Source: Chamaecyparis obtusa
Taxonomy: Eukaryota > Streptophyta > Pinopsida > Cupressales > Cupressaceae
Direction: 5' to 3'
Assembly: GCA_027943335.1 (NCBI GenBank)
Contig: BSBK01001118.1
Location: forward strand, 2,593,501-2,657,500
Length of the DNA: 64,000 nt
Part shown: piece by piece, positions 21,331 to 34,600 of the stretch
Position numbering within the stretch: position 1 is the stretch's first letter
Layout of the letters: every line of letters begins with the position of its first letter
Made by a program: the position numbers and the translations under genes
Notes under the pieces: model-generated
The model's input: only the letters and a program-made list of their open reading frames with translations
Told to the model about the DNA's origin: nothing
Databases searched by the model: none

Positions 21331-23992
21331 AAACAAATAATGATTGGTGTTAAAAAGTTATAAAAACTATTTATTTACTGTCACATGACAGTTATGACAG
21401 GGTTTTGGTCGATCTCAGAGGTTTGGGGAGTTAGTTTGTGGGTAGTTGAGAGAGAGAAGATTCTTGAAAGTAGGGTCTTTTAAAATATAGAATAGTTTTT
21501 GGTCGAGAAACTGGGGGAAAAACGGAAGAAATCAGTGATATTTTTGTATTGACTATCATATAACAGTCTGCTGTTCCAAAAAGAAGTTGATATTAATATA
21601 AGTTATTTCCTTGCATTTAATTTGTTTCTGACTCTCCTAAGCATTTGGAATTGTCTTTAATAGGAATGTAGAAGTTATTTTATACTTTGGGAAGGCATTG
21701 GATAGTTTCAAGTGCAATCTTTAATCAAAATATTTGTTCACTGTCTATCACTGTCACGAGACAGTTTGGAATAGTTTTGTTGTAATAAAATGGATTGATC
21801 CTCTCCCACTTTCTGTTGTATCACTGTTCCTTGTGGGAAAGGAATTTATAAATGTAAATAATATGATATGTTTATGATTTGAATGTAGGGGAAGTGCCAA
21901 GAGAAAGTGGACTGGCAGAACAGTGTATATGACTGTTACACAAAATAGTGAAGGGTGCATTTGACAGTACCACGTGGTGGATATGTTAATCTGAGGGTTG
22001 GATTCAAGAAAAAACTATTGGAAACATTTGAGGGGATGTGTTTCAAGATATTTGAACCATTGGAAATGTTTTATGAGTTAGTCTAGGGTCATTTCTACAA
22101 AGCCCTAGTTAGAAACCCTTGAAAAGGAGGGTTTGTTGAAAAGAGGCTTAGGAAAGCTTGGAGGGTCAAACCAATCATGGAATCTTGATGTTGATTAGAT
22201 GCCTTTAGATTGTGCATAGGTTTGGGAGATTGAGAGCAAGTGAAAATAGGAGTTGCTTTAGAGAAGGAGGGCTAATTAGGCCTAATTGTCTGAGAGATAG
22301 CCATAGAAGAGTGTAACAGTCATATGTTGAAAAGTTGATATTTGCAGGGTTGCAAGTACTCCATAAAGGGTATCTGGAAAGGTGGATAGTTCACCAAGTT
22401 GTTTGGGAAGATTAGGAGAAAAGTGGAATTTATTTGCAAGATAGGGCTAATTGGACAGTCCTATAAAAGGCAGATTTGAAGATTAGGATGAGACTATTGC
22501 TTGGTAAGGGTTGGAACTCCTTAGTCAGGGTAATTGAAGATTGTTCAAGCCTTAGAAGGATCAGTGGAATCCTAGAAGATAGAGATTAAGAGTTGATTGC
22601 ATAAAAGGAGAATTAGGAGTGTTCCCAAGGAGACGGACATTGAACTATTGGTATGGTGAATTGATAAGTTGCCTAAAATGAATCAAGACAGTGAAACTAT
22701 GATAGAGGAGTGTTTTTTTGTTGTCCTAAAGTCGGGGACTTCTTATTGAACCTTGGGTTGAACTCTTGTTCCTTGAGTGGATTCCAAGACGTTGTTGAAT
22801 CCTCGAGTTGAACAGGGTTCCTTAAGGGGATATTGGAAGGCTCTACATCAGTTTTTGTCCTCACATGTGGCAGCAAATCACCTCATTCAAAGGCTACTTT
22901 TCAAAAATTACCTTAATCATAAGTAAGCATGAATTCTCAAAAGAAAGAAACTATATACTTAAAACTAAAACAAATCAAAAGGTAACGTTAAACTCTAACA
23001 GAGCTCATTTTCTGCAAATATACCATTCTTTTTTGCTATTATCAGAATTCCACTGAATTGATTTTTTTTTTGCACTTGCAATTATACCCAATCAATTCGA
23101 AAGACAATGAAAAGAATTCTTTAGACTCTACCAGTATAAAAGTCAAGCAAGCAACCAATTTGCTGTGTTCTAAAAAATTGATTCATCATTTTGTCTATGA
23201 ACAACTTTTGAACTAGAATTGAGTAAGGAATCAGAATGAGTCCTCTCAATTCATTTCCAAATGAACTGCAATCACATGTGACCAGTTCCAACAAGTGAGC
23301 ACTATCAATTCACAGATGCTAAATCCATTGTTACCAATTCACCTCCTACCATGCCCAAATCCAGGTTCAGTTCCTTCCTGATCTATCTTCAAGGCCAATT
23401 CAATAGGGAATTAGACCAAAGTGCATGCAAATGATGGTGGATTCATCCCAAATGAACTGAGCACACCCATGAAGGGGCCAGCAGAACCCAACGGTACCTA
23501 AAATGAACCCACACAAAAAAGTGGCTTGTTAAAATATTTATCATTTTTAGACTTTGATTTTGACTGGGAAGGAGTACGTTGGGAGCTATAACCCTAAAAA
23601 TGTTCTCTACACACAATAAATATTTACGGTAGACTACATAGTTGTGGCCAAAGTAGACATCCTCAAACTAAAAGTAAATATTAAGTACACCCCTCCCACG
23701 AGTTACAAGACCCTACAGTAGTGGGAGGGTTCCATTCTCTAAAACTATCTCAGAAAATAGAGTTGCTGTTACGTGACAGCCAATGTTCCACAACCAGTCC
23801 TTTTTATTTCTGTTCATTGTGTACTAAAAGTAATATTTCTACTTGTTTATCTCCATCATTGTGAAGTTCAAAGTTGTAGTTTGCAAAACAGTAAAAACTT
23901 GTTTTATAACATCCTTTGGTTGGTGTTTTATAACATACTAGTTGACAATGCTAAAAAATTCAAAATAGAATTAAATGAATAGAGCCTCTTAC
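21331..23992. other. CACTA interior, Gypsy-LTR-like debris without genes
   Basis: No open frame with a recognisable domain. Words such as CTGTCACATGACAGTT (21379), CTGTCACGAGACAGTTT (21751) and CTGTTACGTGACAGCC (23766) recur here and at 16520 and 39800, suggesting remnants of one LTR family. The rest is unique-looking. Confidence 0.35.
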
Positions 23993-25607
23993 CTTATTTG
24001 AATCCATAAAATTATGGACATTCCATGTAGAAACTATAGGTTTAATAGAAGTGGCCAATTGTGATACTGTCTCAGCCAGTCCATCCATACGCGCAACAGA
24101 GGTAGCCAACTGGGATACTTTCTCAGTGAGTCCATGTATGCAATTCATTGTTTGTTCATACCCATTGTAATACCTCTCCTATGGTGATACTTAGACTTTT
24201 CTGATTTGGACATTTTATTATTATTATGGTCAAGACTATACATTTACATTTATGTTTTGTGGATGATGACATGATGAATATGCTCATTTATGGTTAGTAA
24301 TTACATGTTTATGAGATTAGAAAATTATCTATTTTTATATGGATCTAACCCAATTATTTGAATCTAACCACTATCATGATGTTTTATGTTTCATGGATGT
24401 GTCTGATGTGTTTTTCATGACTCCAGGACGAAGTCGTAGTTACTCACTTAGTTGAGGTCCACACGATGTATCGATCCTGGTCATCTGCTTGCATATATCT
24501 GATTTGTATCTCCATATGTATATATATGTATCTCTTCTTGGTGATGCAGGATTGTAGGTACCGGGTGTCGTCTCCACCTGGCTTCACAGGTCTGAGCGAT
24601 CCCTCAAAATCCTCGATCGTTGTTGTTGTTACGGAGGTATCACCAGGTCCATAGGAAGAAACTTCACCTTTGATCCTTTTATCCTTAGGTGGGAAGTGTC
24701 GAGTCAGTCCCTTGTGTGAATGTCTTATGTGGTTTTGTAATTGATGGAATTGTGGATCTTGTAGCTAGATCTTGCCTTCATGATATGTTCAATTCTGTTA
24801 GTAGGTCATGGATGTAGATTATTGCTCATTGGAGGGTATGATTTAGTAGCGTATCTCATTAGGAGCAATTTTTGAGTGCAATTAAATCATGTGGTTTTAA
24901 TACCCATGATAAGGATTAATTTTATGGTATTTTAATGTCTAAGGAAATATTAATAATAAGAGGTTTTAAATAATAATAGTGGTAAAATTCTAACCTATGT
25001 TAGTGGCTATTTAATATATGCATATATATATTTTAGAATGGGGATTAAGGTATGAATAAAGCATATAGTTTATAATAATGTTATTCTAATGTTTAACATT
25101 AATAATAATGTACCTTATTTATGGTATTATTTTATAATACTAATAATGACAAAGAGTCTGTAGCAATAAAAATAATAATATGTTTTATAATAATAATATT
25201 GTGCTTGTAATAATATTTATAATAATAATATATGTACACATAGGCATATGGGTGCACACATATGCATATGCATACATATATTTATATATAATTATTACCA
25301 TGTAATCATTTATTATATTAATAAATAATTAGATCAATTAGCGGTATGGTAAATAGGATTATCCTATTACCATAGTTAAATAATTTAATAAATTGTTTTA
25401 AGATTATAATATTTATTTTAATAACCTTAAATTTAAGGACTTAGATTATAGTTTATTTATTCCTTTACGGGAATGAGTTTTCAAAACCATCTCTTTAACG
25501 GATGGATAGTTGAGATGGTTGCACCAGTTGGATTACCTGTGCAACCACCTCCTCCATCCTATTTACAGGAAAGATTTCCTGTGTAAAAGGGAGTTGGGAG
25601 AAGAGGA

Positions 25608-25632
25608 TTATTATTATTATTATTATTATTGT
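25608..25632. repeat. TTA/ATT microsatellite
   Basis: A run of ATT units, about eight copies, within the solo LTR. Confidence 0.9.
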
Positions 25633-26250
25633 GGTAAAAAAATATTTATCCTGTGAGTTTGGCATTTGGATTGTTACGGGTAGAGGCTGGAAGGTTGCGA
25701 GCAAAAGGATTCAAGGAGTGTTGGAAACATTGGAGAGGGTTTGATCTTCCTTCTTCTCCAACTGGTCTTCGCAGGACTCCAGGTTGGAATCCATCCTGAG
25801 AAGTAGATTTATCTTGTAGAATGAATGTAAAATCTAGATTCTGGAAAAATTTCTGTATATTGTGCTATGGTTGAAAATATATATATATGCTTTATTTTCT
25901 GTGTATTTGAAATGTGTTTGTGGAAAGTTATTTTACAAATGTTTGTATGTTCACTGTGGTGAAACCTCCCTGGTAGGGTAGTGTAGTTTACTGTCACTGG
26001 ATGTATTATGAACGCTTCCAGAGTTTAGAACTTTTGTTGCAACCTTACTGTTTCATGTCCATATATGTGCCACCCTTTCTTTTCCCAGATCTAGAATATA
26101 TTTTTTAGATAGGTAGGGAGGATTGATGGGCCGTTTCTGAAGGGAAACTGGGATATCTCAAATGGGTCGTGCTCATATTAGGCAACCTTACTCCCCATAA
26201 CACCCATTTTTACCCGCAAGACAAAGTTGACAGTCGTTCTCTGCAGTTCC

Positions 26251-26604
26251 GGTCGGCTCAGTGTGTTAACCGAGTAAGGTCGGTAATGTGTTTACCGAGT
26301 TAGGTCGGCTCAGTGGTAACCGAGTTAGGTCGGCTCAGTGTGTTAACCGAGTAAGGTCGGTAATGTGTTTACCGAGTTAGGTCGGCTCAGTGGTAACTGA
26401 GTTAGGTCGGCTCAGTGTGTTAACCGAGCAAGGTCGGTAATGTGTTTACCGAGTTAGGTCGGCTCAGTGGTAACCGAGTTAGGTCGGTAATGTGATAACC
26501 GAGCAAGGTCGGTAATGTGTGAACCGAGTGAGGTCGGTAAAGTGTCAACCGAGCTAGGTCGGTAGTGTGTTAACCGAGCTAGGTTGGTAGTGTGCTAACC
26601 GAGG
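26251..26604. repeat. ACCGAG tandem array (about 14 units of ~25 bp)
   Basis: Units begin GGTCGG and end ACCGAG plus TTA/TAA/CAA, in variants such as GGTCGGTAATGTGTTTACC and GGTCGGCTCAGTGGTAACC. The first part shows a higher-order period of about 77 bp (three unit types in order); the last part is simple ~25-bp units. Each unit is an imperfect inverted repeat (GGTCGGT ... ACCGAG). The same CTCGGT/ACCGAG word marks the LTRs and spacers of elements A and B. Confidence 0.9.
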
Positions 26605-28597
26605 AAAATAGGATTCAAACTTTATACAATTATAACATTAATTTCTTATACTTTAAGTTATACTTTAATTATAAGTTTACGTACTTTAATTTCTTATACT
26701 TTAAGTTATACTTGTATAAAGGGATTAGGTACCCTTTGAATCCATTGGAATAGGTTTCAGGTTCCTAGGAGTTAAGTTGTAGCTTTTAAATTTCAGATTT
26801 TTAATTAAATCAGACTTAGTCAATTTTCAGGATTAGCCAGGTTTTAGGTTTACAAAGAATTTTTTTTTAAACCTGAAGATTGTTCATTCCTTGTTTAGTG
26901 GAGATTATTTTCAGTACATTTAGATGTCTTTATTGAGATAGAATGTTTGTAAGGAGCAGTTTAGGGTTTAGAGTCAAGACATTCTAAACATTCTTAACAT
27001 ACCTAATTTCTCTAAACATACATAACTAGCCTATTATTTTCAATCCTTGGTAGTAGTTCTCAAATGTGGTTGCAATATGTTTTTACTATGTGTATGATGT
27101 AATTGTGATGTATGGGTTGAGGGTAGAAAACCTAACGACACCTAGTGAGTGGCTCTCAGTGCGGGGCCGGGGCCCTAAAGTGGCTAGAACCAGGATAACC
27201 GACTGAAGAGTTATTTAACAAGTGGAAATTTAATTAAACTGATGGGAATGGGTTAAAACATTAAAAAGATTAAATGTGCCTCGCCCATGCCATTAGTGCT
27301 AGTAAAGGCTATGGATGGGAGTGGGAGAAGGTACCTATGCGTAGGTACGATCGAATGGCACTTGTCTGTACGAAAGGCATTCGATCCCGCATGTGCCTAC
27401 TTGGGGGCCGGGGCCCAGAGTGGCTAGTACCAGGACAACCCAAGGGGTGAGGTCTATGCGATGACACTCACTTAGGTTGTTGCTTAGAGTTTCTACCCAA
27501 GCCTTAGAACCTTTTGGGAAAGATCTATACTTTGACTCTCTTTTCATTTGCTATTTTGGGAAAGATTACCCAACCCTAGGTTTGGCCTAGCTATTCCTTC
27601 TTTGTGGACCTTGGTGTTTATCTCCTAGCACAGGGGAGTGGGCCTTATAGGTACCCACGTGGTTGGGTGGTAAACATTTTTATCGAGGTACCTTTTGCAG
27701 ATACATGCTTGAAGATTCATGCTTGCTTATGTACCAGATTTGAAGAACGAAGGCCTTGTGATTATATTTCAAGATGCATAATCTTGTTACTTTATATGAG
27801 GAGTTGAATGCAATGTAATCAATGATGTATTTCAAAATGATGTAATTGGAATGGGTAGACTTAGGAAGAAGGGAAAAGGGAAATGTGAACTTTATGTTTA
27901 AGATGTATGTTGGAAAGAAAAAGGATTTTGTAACATTCCAAATTATGTAACATGCTTTCATTATTGTTGTTTAAGTGAAGCTATTGAAAAACCAAATGTA
28001 GTATATTTTAATGTATTAAATGAGTTGGATAAATTTTATAAGTTACATGGTTCATAAAGGATACTTAGGAATATAGATGATTTCTAAATGGAAAGTTGAA
28101 ATGAAAATATTTTGTATTTCTTAAGATATGATGCAGTTTGCTTTGGGAATTAAATCTTGTTGTTAGTTTACTTAATGGATTTGAATGAATCATGCATTTA
28201 AATGAAAAGGGAACCTTGGAAGGAATCTAAGTTAAAGTTTTGATTACATAATTCTTTTTAAAGTTCAAAATTTTTCCATAAATTATTACTTAGGTTTTCT
28301 TTAACAAAGAGAATCTTTGTTCTCTTCCCCGGTTCCCTTGCGGGGCATGACACCCATCATTTGAGCTAAAATGATCTGCAGAGGCTATTACATGGCGTGC
28401 AACAAATGGCTGTGAGATCTCATTTGATGGACTAGATTTCCAACTCATATTGTTGTTCGATCTAGGATCCAATGTTTCCATATAATTAACAATTTCTTCT
28501 ACACTTGCTTCTTTGTTATTATTTTCCATCTACAATACAACATTAATATCAACAAATAGTTAGTTCAATAAATATTCACATAAATTGAACCAAAAAA

Positions 28598-29954
28598 TTA
28601 GGCACTTACTCCAAATTTGTCCTTTTTAGCCTGCAACCCGCCTCGGCCAAATGTGTATCCAGCTGTTACATTATCTCTTGCTCTCTTGCCTCTACAACTT
28701 TTAATCAAATATTCTTCAGAACTCATGCTTTCTTTCAATGCCTCCCATTGTCTAGGAGATAGAGTAGATTGTAACCTGTCTTTCCCATCCATGATAGTTT
28801 TTATGCAAGTGTATCTAAAATTATTCATCAAAATTCTCATTTTTTTCTTGTAATATCTTCAAGAGATTTTTCCACCAGTAGTCTCAAAATTATTTTCCAT
28901 CTTTTGTATGACAATTTCCACATTTCGTGGATCTTGATCTGCAAAGTTTGTCTTGCAAATATCCAAATGGGTTCTACATCACATGCCCAACTCAGAGGCC
29001 CACCTTGCAACATTTTTCCCAATGGGCTCACCATCTCTTGATACCTCAACCAAGAATGGCTTCTCGCCTTCTAATTTTCTTTGTTTTGCATCCCTCTCTG
29101 TAGATCTATATAAATTTTGACTCAATCTTCTCCTTTTGACAAAAGCAGGCACATCTTCCATGTTTAAACCGCTGCCAATATTTTTTTCTGATTTATTAGT
29201 TCCATCAGAAGATGTAATAGGTACATTGGATGCAAGCAATATCTCTTCATTCCTTTCAGCAACCTAAAATTCACCATCTTTACCCACATTAAGTGTGTCA
29301 TGAGTAGTTATATCACTACCTATCTTTGTAGACTTTTCCTCAAAGACATCCTTTATCACTCTTGCAAAAAGATTTTGCATATTTTCTGTTCCTTGACTCC
29401 CATGTTTTTCAATAATCTCTTTGAGACTTTGTGTTAAAAGATCTTCATGATGTTGTGCATCACCATGTTCTATATCTAATTGTGCATCACCATGTTCTAT
29501 ATCTAACTGTGCATCACCATGTACTTTATCAAGATGCACATCACTATGCATTATACCTGGTTGCACATCATCACAACTATTGTTTCCACCAAGTGCATGT
29601 GCTGTTGAATCACAAATTCGTTGGCTTCTATGAGTTGTCGGCACTCTATCTTTGATTTCCTTTTGTTTTCCTTTTTCATTTCCTATGCAGTTTGTTTCTT
29701 TCATATATAACCAAAAATATCATATTATATCTTGTATACATAAAGCTCAAGCCTATAAATTTTTAGTAAACACTATTAAACAATAACATACTACTCACTG
29801 GATTTACAACTTACATGTTTGTTAATCCAAGCTGTGACAAATATTCATTATTCCTTGACACACGTTTTCTACGAAACTTCTCGTACTCTGTCAACAGAAT
29901 TTCAGCATTCTCACCACTATCATCTAATTTGGGCCTCACATTCTTTCTCCTCAT
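28598..29954 (-). pseudogene. TNPA-like gene, 5' exons (Transposase_24-like region, decayed)
   Basis: A likely first exon (29954-29815, MRRKNVRPKLDDSGE ... SQLGLTN, then GTAAGT) has the charged YEKFRRKRVSRNNEYLSQLG helix seen at the start of TNPA-type proteins. From 29704 a Ser/Asp-rich part with three copies of a HGDAQ-type repeat follows, then the core: DAKQRKLEGEKPFLVEVSRD, VARWASELGM, and after a frame change LSPRQWEALKESMSSEEYLI and SCRGKRARDN. This matches the Plant transposase (Ptta/En/Spm, Transposase_24) pattern. In-frame TAG near 29262, TGA near 28977 and 28866, and a slip in an A-run near 28850 break it. Confidence 0.75.
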
Positions 29955-30265
29955 TTCTTGAAATCCAAATAAGTGATAATGTATAAATCAGCAACTTGAA
30001 TCAAAATGTAAACAAAGACAAATTTCAACAACTAAATGCTTGACAAGATACTCAAAAAGAGCTTTATACTAATTGACCATTTTATACTAAATATTACAAT
30101 TATACTTCAATAGTTCTCAACTAATATGTGGGAAAATCCAAAATTCCTCTGGTGAGTGCTTCACAAGCTGAGTGGTTAACTTATGCTAGTGGTAATTTGG
30201 TGCTACTTCTATGTGCAGTAAAAAAGAAAATGTGGTAGTTGAAAAAAAATAGTCCATGGGCTGCA
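29955..30265. other. Spacer between TNPA- and TNP2-like genes, left part
   Basis: AT-rich, no domain. It ends where a Gypsy RT remnant begins on the plus strand. Confidence 0.4.
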
Positions 30266-30565
30266 TGCAAGCAAGGAAGAAAATGCCATAAATCAGTTGA
30301 CACAGAAGTTTAAAGAGCTCTTTGAAGAGCCTAAGGGGTTTCCTACAAGCAGATAAAAAAGGCATGAGATTCAATTGTTACTTAGTTGTCTTCTTCTCAA
30401 CATAAGATACTATCAGCAAAGCCTAGTTAAAGCCAATGAATTCAAAGTTGCAATAAGACCAAGCACATTACCTTGCAATTGTCCAATGATAAAAGTGCCT
30501 AAGAAAGATGGTACTTGGCAGATGCATGTATTAAGTGAACATTATCAAAGACAAAAGCAATGTTA
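30266..30565 (+). pseudogene. Ty3/Gypsy reverse transcriptase N-terminal remnant
   Basis: Plus-strand translation gives KFKELFEEPKGFPTSR, then SLVKANEFKVAIRPSTLPCN and MIKVPKKDGTWQMHV. These fit the conserved start of Gypsy RT (F.dvF..P.GLPP, IRPS.SP, V.KKDG.WR.CVD). One TAG and missing pieces break it, and the catalytic YXDD block is absent. It lies between the two transposase genes of the CACTA element, on the opposite strand. Confidence 0.72.
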
Positions 30566-31624
30566 ACTTAAATAATTTGTGATGGCTAACATAGGTGTCA
30601 AATGCCAATATTTTTAATATACAATTAAGACACTGTTTCCAATTTTTTTAAGTTACAAATTCTGAAAATACAAGCTGCAAAATTATGTTATTAGTGGTAA
30701 ACATGACATACTAGAATAAGTGGTGATGGACAAGTAAGGAAATGCCAATATATAACACCTAGTAGCAAACAGAATGTTTCCTAGTTTGCCAAATATTCCA
30801 GACATTTGACATTTTATTCATATGCCAGCTCAAAATTCACATTTATGAAAGAAAATCTTTAATAATACAAACAAAAAGCATAATACTTGATAGTCTTACA
30901 ATGTTGTTCACATAATGAAGATAGAATATAAGAAAAGAAGCATTACACATATGCACAAAGATTCCAAAACACATGCAACATGGCTAGATCCTCTATTCCA
31001 TAGTAACAGCCAGAAGGATAGAAAGAAAGAAAAATAATACTAATATCCACGATCAACCAAAAAAGATCAACAAGGCTCAAAGACATAAGCTCATTCAAGC
31101 AGAATAATCTAAAATTGACTTTTAAGTTTTAGAGAGTTCAGCTCACTGAAGTAGTAGGATTTGTTGGTGATGGTAGGACAAATGATTAACATGCTTTATA
31201 TAAGCAACTTGAAACTACAATTGGCCAACAGATTGAGAGGAAGCTGAGCAATGAATCTTTGTATCAATTGTCTTGTGGTTTTTTTTCTTTGACTATTTCA
31301 TCTTTGCACAAATACAATGTCATTTTCTTTTCAACAACAGAAGAGAACGTTAATTGTATTCAAAATTCTTGTTTGAAACATTATTCCAGTAAGACATTGT
31401 AGACACCAGTAAATTTCCAACTAAATGGACTAAATCAATGTGTAAAGTTATAGAATTAAATGCTCCATCCCCATGGTGAAGTTATTGTAGAATTAAATGG
31501 TTTTCACAGATTTTCATAAAGATAGTGGTCATAGTATTAGTAAGAAGGTCCATGTTCTCAAAACATAAACACAGTTTTAAAACAACTTAAAAGACTTTAA
31601 TAATAGTTCATGAAATGGGGCTCA
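30566..31624. other. Spacer downstream of the TNP2-like gene, no gene seen
   Basis: AT-rich, with no domain, terminator or clear repeat that I can support. Confidence 0.4.
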
Positions 31625-34600
31625 TCAATAATCATCTGCACTGCTAGCAAGGTCCAATTCTTGATCACTCATGTCTGCATCTACTAGATCTTCTTCGTCA
31701 TCATCATCTGTGGCATGCAATACATTCTCTCTTACAGTCTCTTCACTGGTAATCAAAATATCTTCTTGAAACAATCCATCATCATCTTCATCCACTTCTT
31801 CAAATGTTTCTTGTAGATTAATATATTGCCCATCAGGAATTAAATCAACAACTTCCATGAATTTCCATTTTGAACGAGACTCTGTTTCAATGACATATGA
31901 CCATCCTGGGCTTCTTACATCATCAATTAGAAATGATTGGTTGATTTGAAAAGGGAAAACATATGGCTCATCCATCTCTGATAAGAATTGCCCTATATTA
32001 GCACGTATAAATCCATACTCATCAAATTGTACTGCGGATGGTCGGATCCACTTACATTTTAACAATATAGGACTATTTTCACCAAAATCTACTTGAATAA
32101 TTTCTTGGATGAATCCAACATAGAATTTCTTCTCGATTTCATGATGAAACTCAGCACTAACAACACAATCACAATTTATCTTTCCTTTGTCTTTTTGCTC
32201 TACCCTTAAATGACTACCATAGGCCCACATGCCATTAAATCGCATAGCCCATAAATGTGGAGATTGTGAAAGCTCACTTTCCTCTATTGTTATATGTTGA
32301 CCTTCTTCTTTTGCATCATGAACAGCACTGGCAATCCATTCTTCAAATTTTGGAAAAGTATCACCTCCAACCAAAGTATGATGTTTGCGCTTTTGAGGTC
32401 AATGTTGCAAGAAACTTTGATTTTCTTCCTCATATTTTCTACATACAACATAAATGACATAGTAAGATTAATAATATAAATGTGTAATACATTTGAGTAA
32501 ATAAACAACTGTGTAGAATGTTTTACCTATGCCATGTATCAAATGAAGATGTGTTTTGAAGAATAAATGCATGCAATGTACTTCTTTCCTGATGTGATAG
32601 CTTGAAGCGGCATCCATTGCCCTCTAATACTTCGCCTGCAACTCTCTCATCTTCATCATCATCCCATACATGTCGATTCACATTTTCAAAATCCTTCATA
32701 TATTCTGTACAAAATCCCATCACCTCTTGCATTGAATATCCCTCAGCCATGCTGCCTTCTGGTTTTGCCCTAGTACGAACAAATTGTTTCAAAACCTTCA
32801 TATATCATTCTATAGGATACATCCATCTTGTTCTTACTGGACCACAATGCTCTAGTTCACATTCTAGATGTATCAAAAGATGCATAGAGATGTTAAAGAT
32901 TGTTGGTGGAAATTCCCGTTCTAGAAGACAAAGAACTTCAGCAACCTCCTCCCTCAAACTGTCAAAGTTTGATGGATCTACTACATGTGAACTCATTCTC
33001 TTAAGTATTAGCCCCAACCTTATGATTGCCAATCTTGGCCCTTTTTCCAAACCCAATATATTAACCACAATTGGTAAAATGTTCTTGATTATCACATGAT
33101 AATCATGGGTCTTTAGGCCTCTTAAGCTATTAATGTCAATTTGGCTTCTAATGGCATTACTTACATATCCTATAGGAAAGTGAGTCTGAGACATCAACTG
33201 TAAGAATTGTGCACGTTGTTCTTTTGTCCAAACATAGGGAGCACTAGGTTTTCCATATTTTTCACCATCATATTTTTCAACCCAAAGATTTCGATGAATC
33301 TTTAAATCTTGAAAGTCTTCACGTGATGAAATAGTATCAAAAGCACCAAAAAGAGTTTCTATAATAGCATAGGCTATATTTTTCTCTGTATGCATGAAGT
33401 CAACAGTGTGCCTGATGGTTATATCCTTGAAGTATGGCAAATTATAGAATATGCACAACCTTTTTACACCGCTTTGATTACATGGATCATATCTGCTACT
33501 AGGAACACCACCATTTGTAATAAATGACATTCTTTTTTTTCCATTGTCAACAATGTAATCACCTGTTATTGCCAAAGGTGCTTCACGATTCTCTTCTTGA
33601 CCATTGAAATGTGTTTTTTGTTGACGATATGGATGATCCACTTTTAGATAAGCATGATGTCCACAATAAATACACTTACACAAACTTCTTGAGTGCCTCA
33701 CAAAATCCTTAAAGTTACAAGCTGGACAACCATGATATCCATGAACAGTGAGACCAGACAATGTACCATATGCAGGAAGATCATGAATTGTAACCAATAA
33801 GGAAGCTCTTAAAGTGAATTTGATTGAATGACCATCCCTTAAAGATTGAATTGCTTCAACTCCTGTCCACAATTCCATTAGCTCATCATATAGTGGCTCT
33901 AGATAAGCATCTATTGTATCTGAAGTCACACTTTTCTTTCCTGGTATAATCAATGATAACATCAAGAAAAATGGTTTGGTTACTAGCCATGGAGGCAAAT
34001 TATAATTTAATAAAAAATAAGGCCAAGTTGACCATTTCGTACTTTGATCTGAGAATGGGTTCACTCCATCTAGAGCCAAACCCAACCTTATGTTACGAGG
34101 ATCTTGAGAAAAATTGGGCCATTTGTTATCAAACTCCATCCACATATTAGAATCAGGCACATGTCATTGTTTCCCATCAGTGCTCTTATTTAGAGCACGC
34201 CACTGCATAAGTTGAGCAATGTCTCTACACCGATACATTCGTAGTAATCACGGGATTATCGAAAAGTGTCAAAGAACTTTTCTAGGGACCACAGCTGATT
34301 TCAATCCTTTCCTGTACCTTGCTTCATGACATTTTGGACATTCAGTATCATTTGCAAGATTTTTGCAAAATAATACGCAACCATTCACACATGTGTGGAT
34401 ATTATCATACCCCAATCCAAGCTTACTGATTTGCCTTTTACATTGACTTCATTTTGTTGGCAATGTGGAGTCAGTAGGTAACAATGAACATAATAATGCC
34501 AACAACTAATCTACACTCTCATTTGTCCAACCATGCACCACTTGCAAGTTAAGAATTTGAAGGATTGTTGTCAAATGACTTAACTTGCAATCAGCATACA

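Larger units (their letters stand above)
24166..28352 (-). mobile_element. 4187-bp LTR-type insertion (probable solo LTR) in the TNPA exon
   Basis: On the minus strand it starts TGTCATGCCCCGCAAGGG and ends GGTATTACA, flanked by ATGGG on both sides (plus CCCAT at 24161-24165 and 28353-28357). TG...CA ends with a 5-bp duplication are the hallmark of LTR integration. I see no second copy of either end inside, no primer site and no coding domain, so a solo LTR is the best reading, though over 4 kb is very long for one. It holds an ACCGAG tandem array (26251-26604), a (TTA)n run near 25608, AT-rich AATAAT sequence (24900-25440) and two related GC-rich segments (27161-27205, 27405-27448). Confidence 0.82.
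23993..28529 (-). pseudogene. TNPA-like internal exon split by an LTR insertion
   Basis: The exon begins at 28529 after an acceptor (TATTGTAG) with MENNNKEASVEEIVNYMETL, runs to 28353, is interrupted by the 24166-28352 insert, and resumes at 24160 with YEQTMNCIHGLTEKVSQLA, ending at 23993 before GTAAGA. Without the insert and one ATGGG copy the frame is continuous. The second half has a repeated KVSQLATSV/TVSQLATSI helix, consistent with the oligomerising region between the two conserved domains of TNPA-type proteins. The upstream exon ends at about 28610 (KKDKFG, then GTAAGT). Confidence 0.7.

Noticed and set aside
26251..26604. Tandem repeats as a CRISPR array
   Set aside because: The units are contiguous without unique spacers and lie in a plant LTR.
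24166..28352. Complete non-autonomous element with two LTRs
   Set aside because: Neither terminal sequence is repeated inside, so a pair of LTRs could not be defined; a solo LTR fits better.
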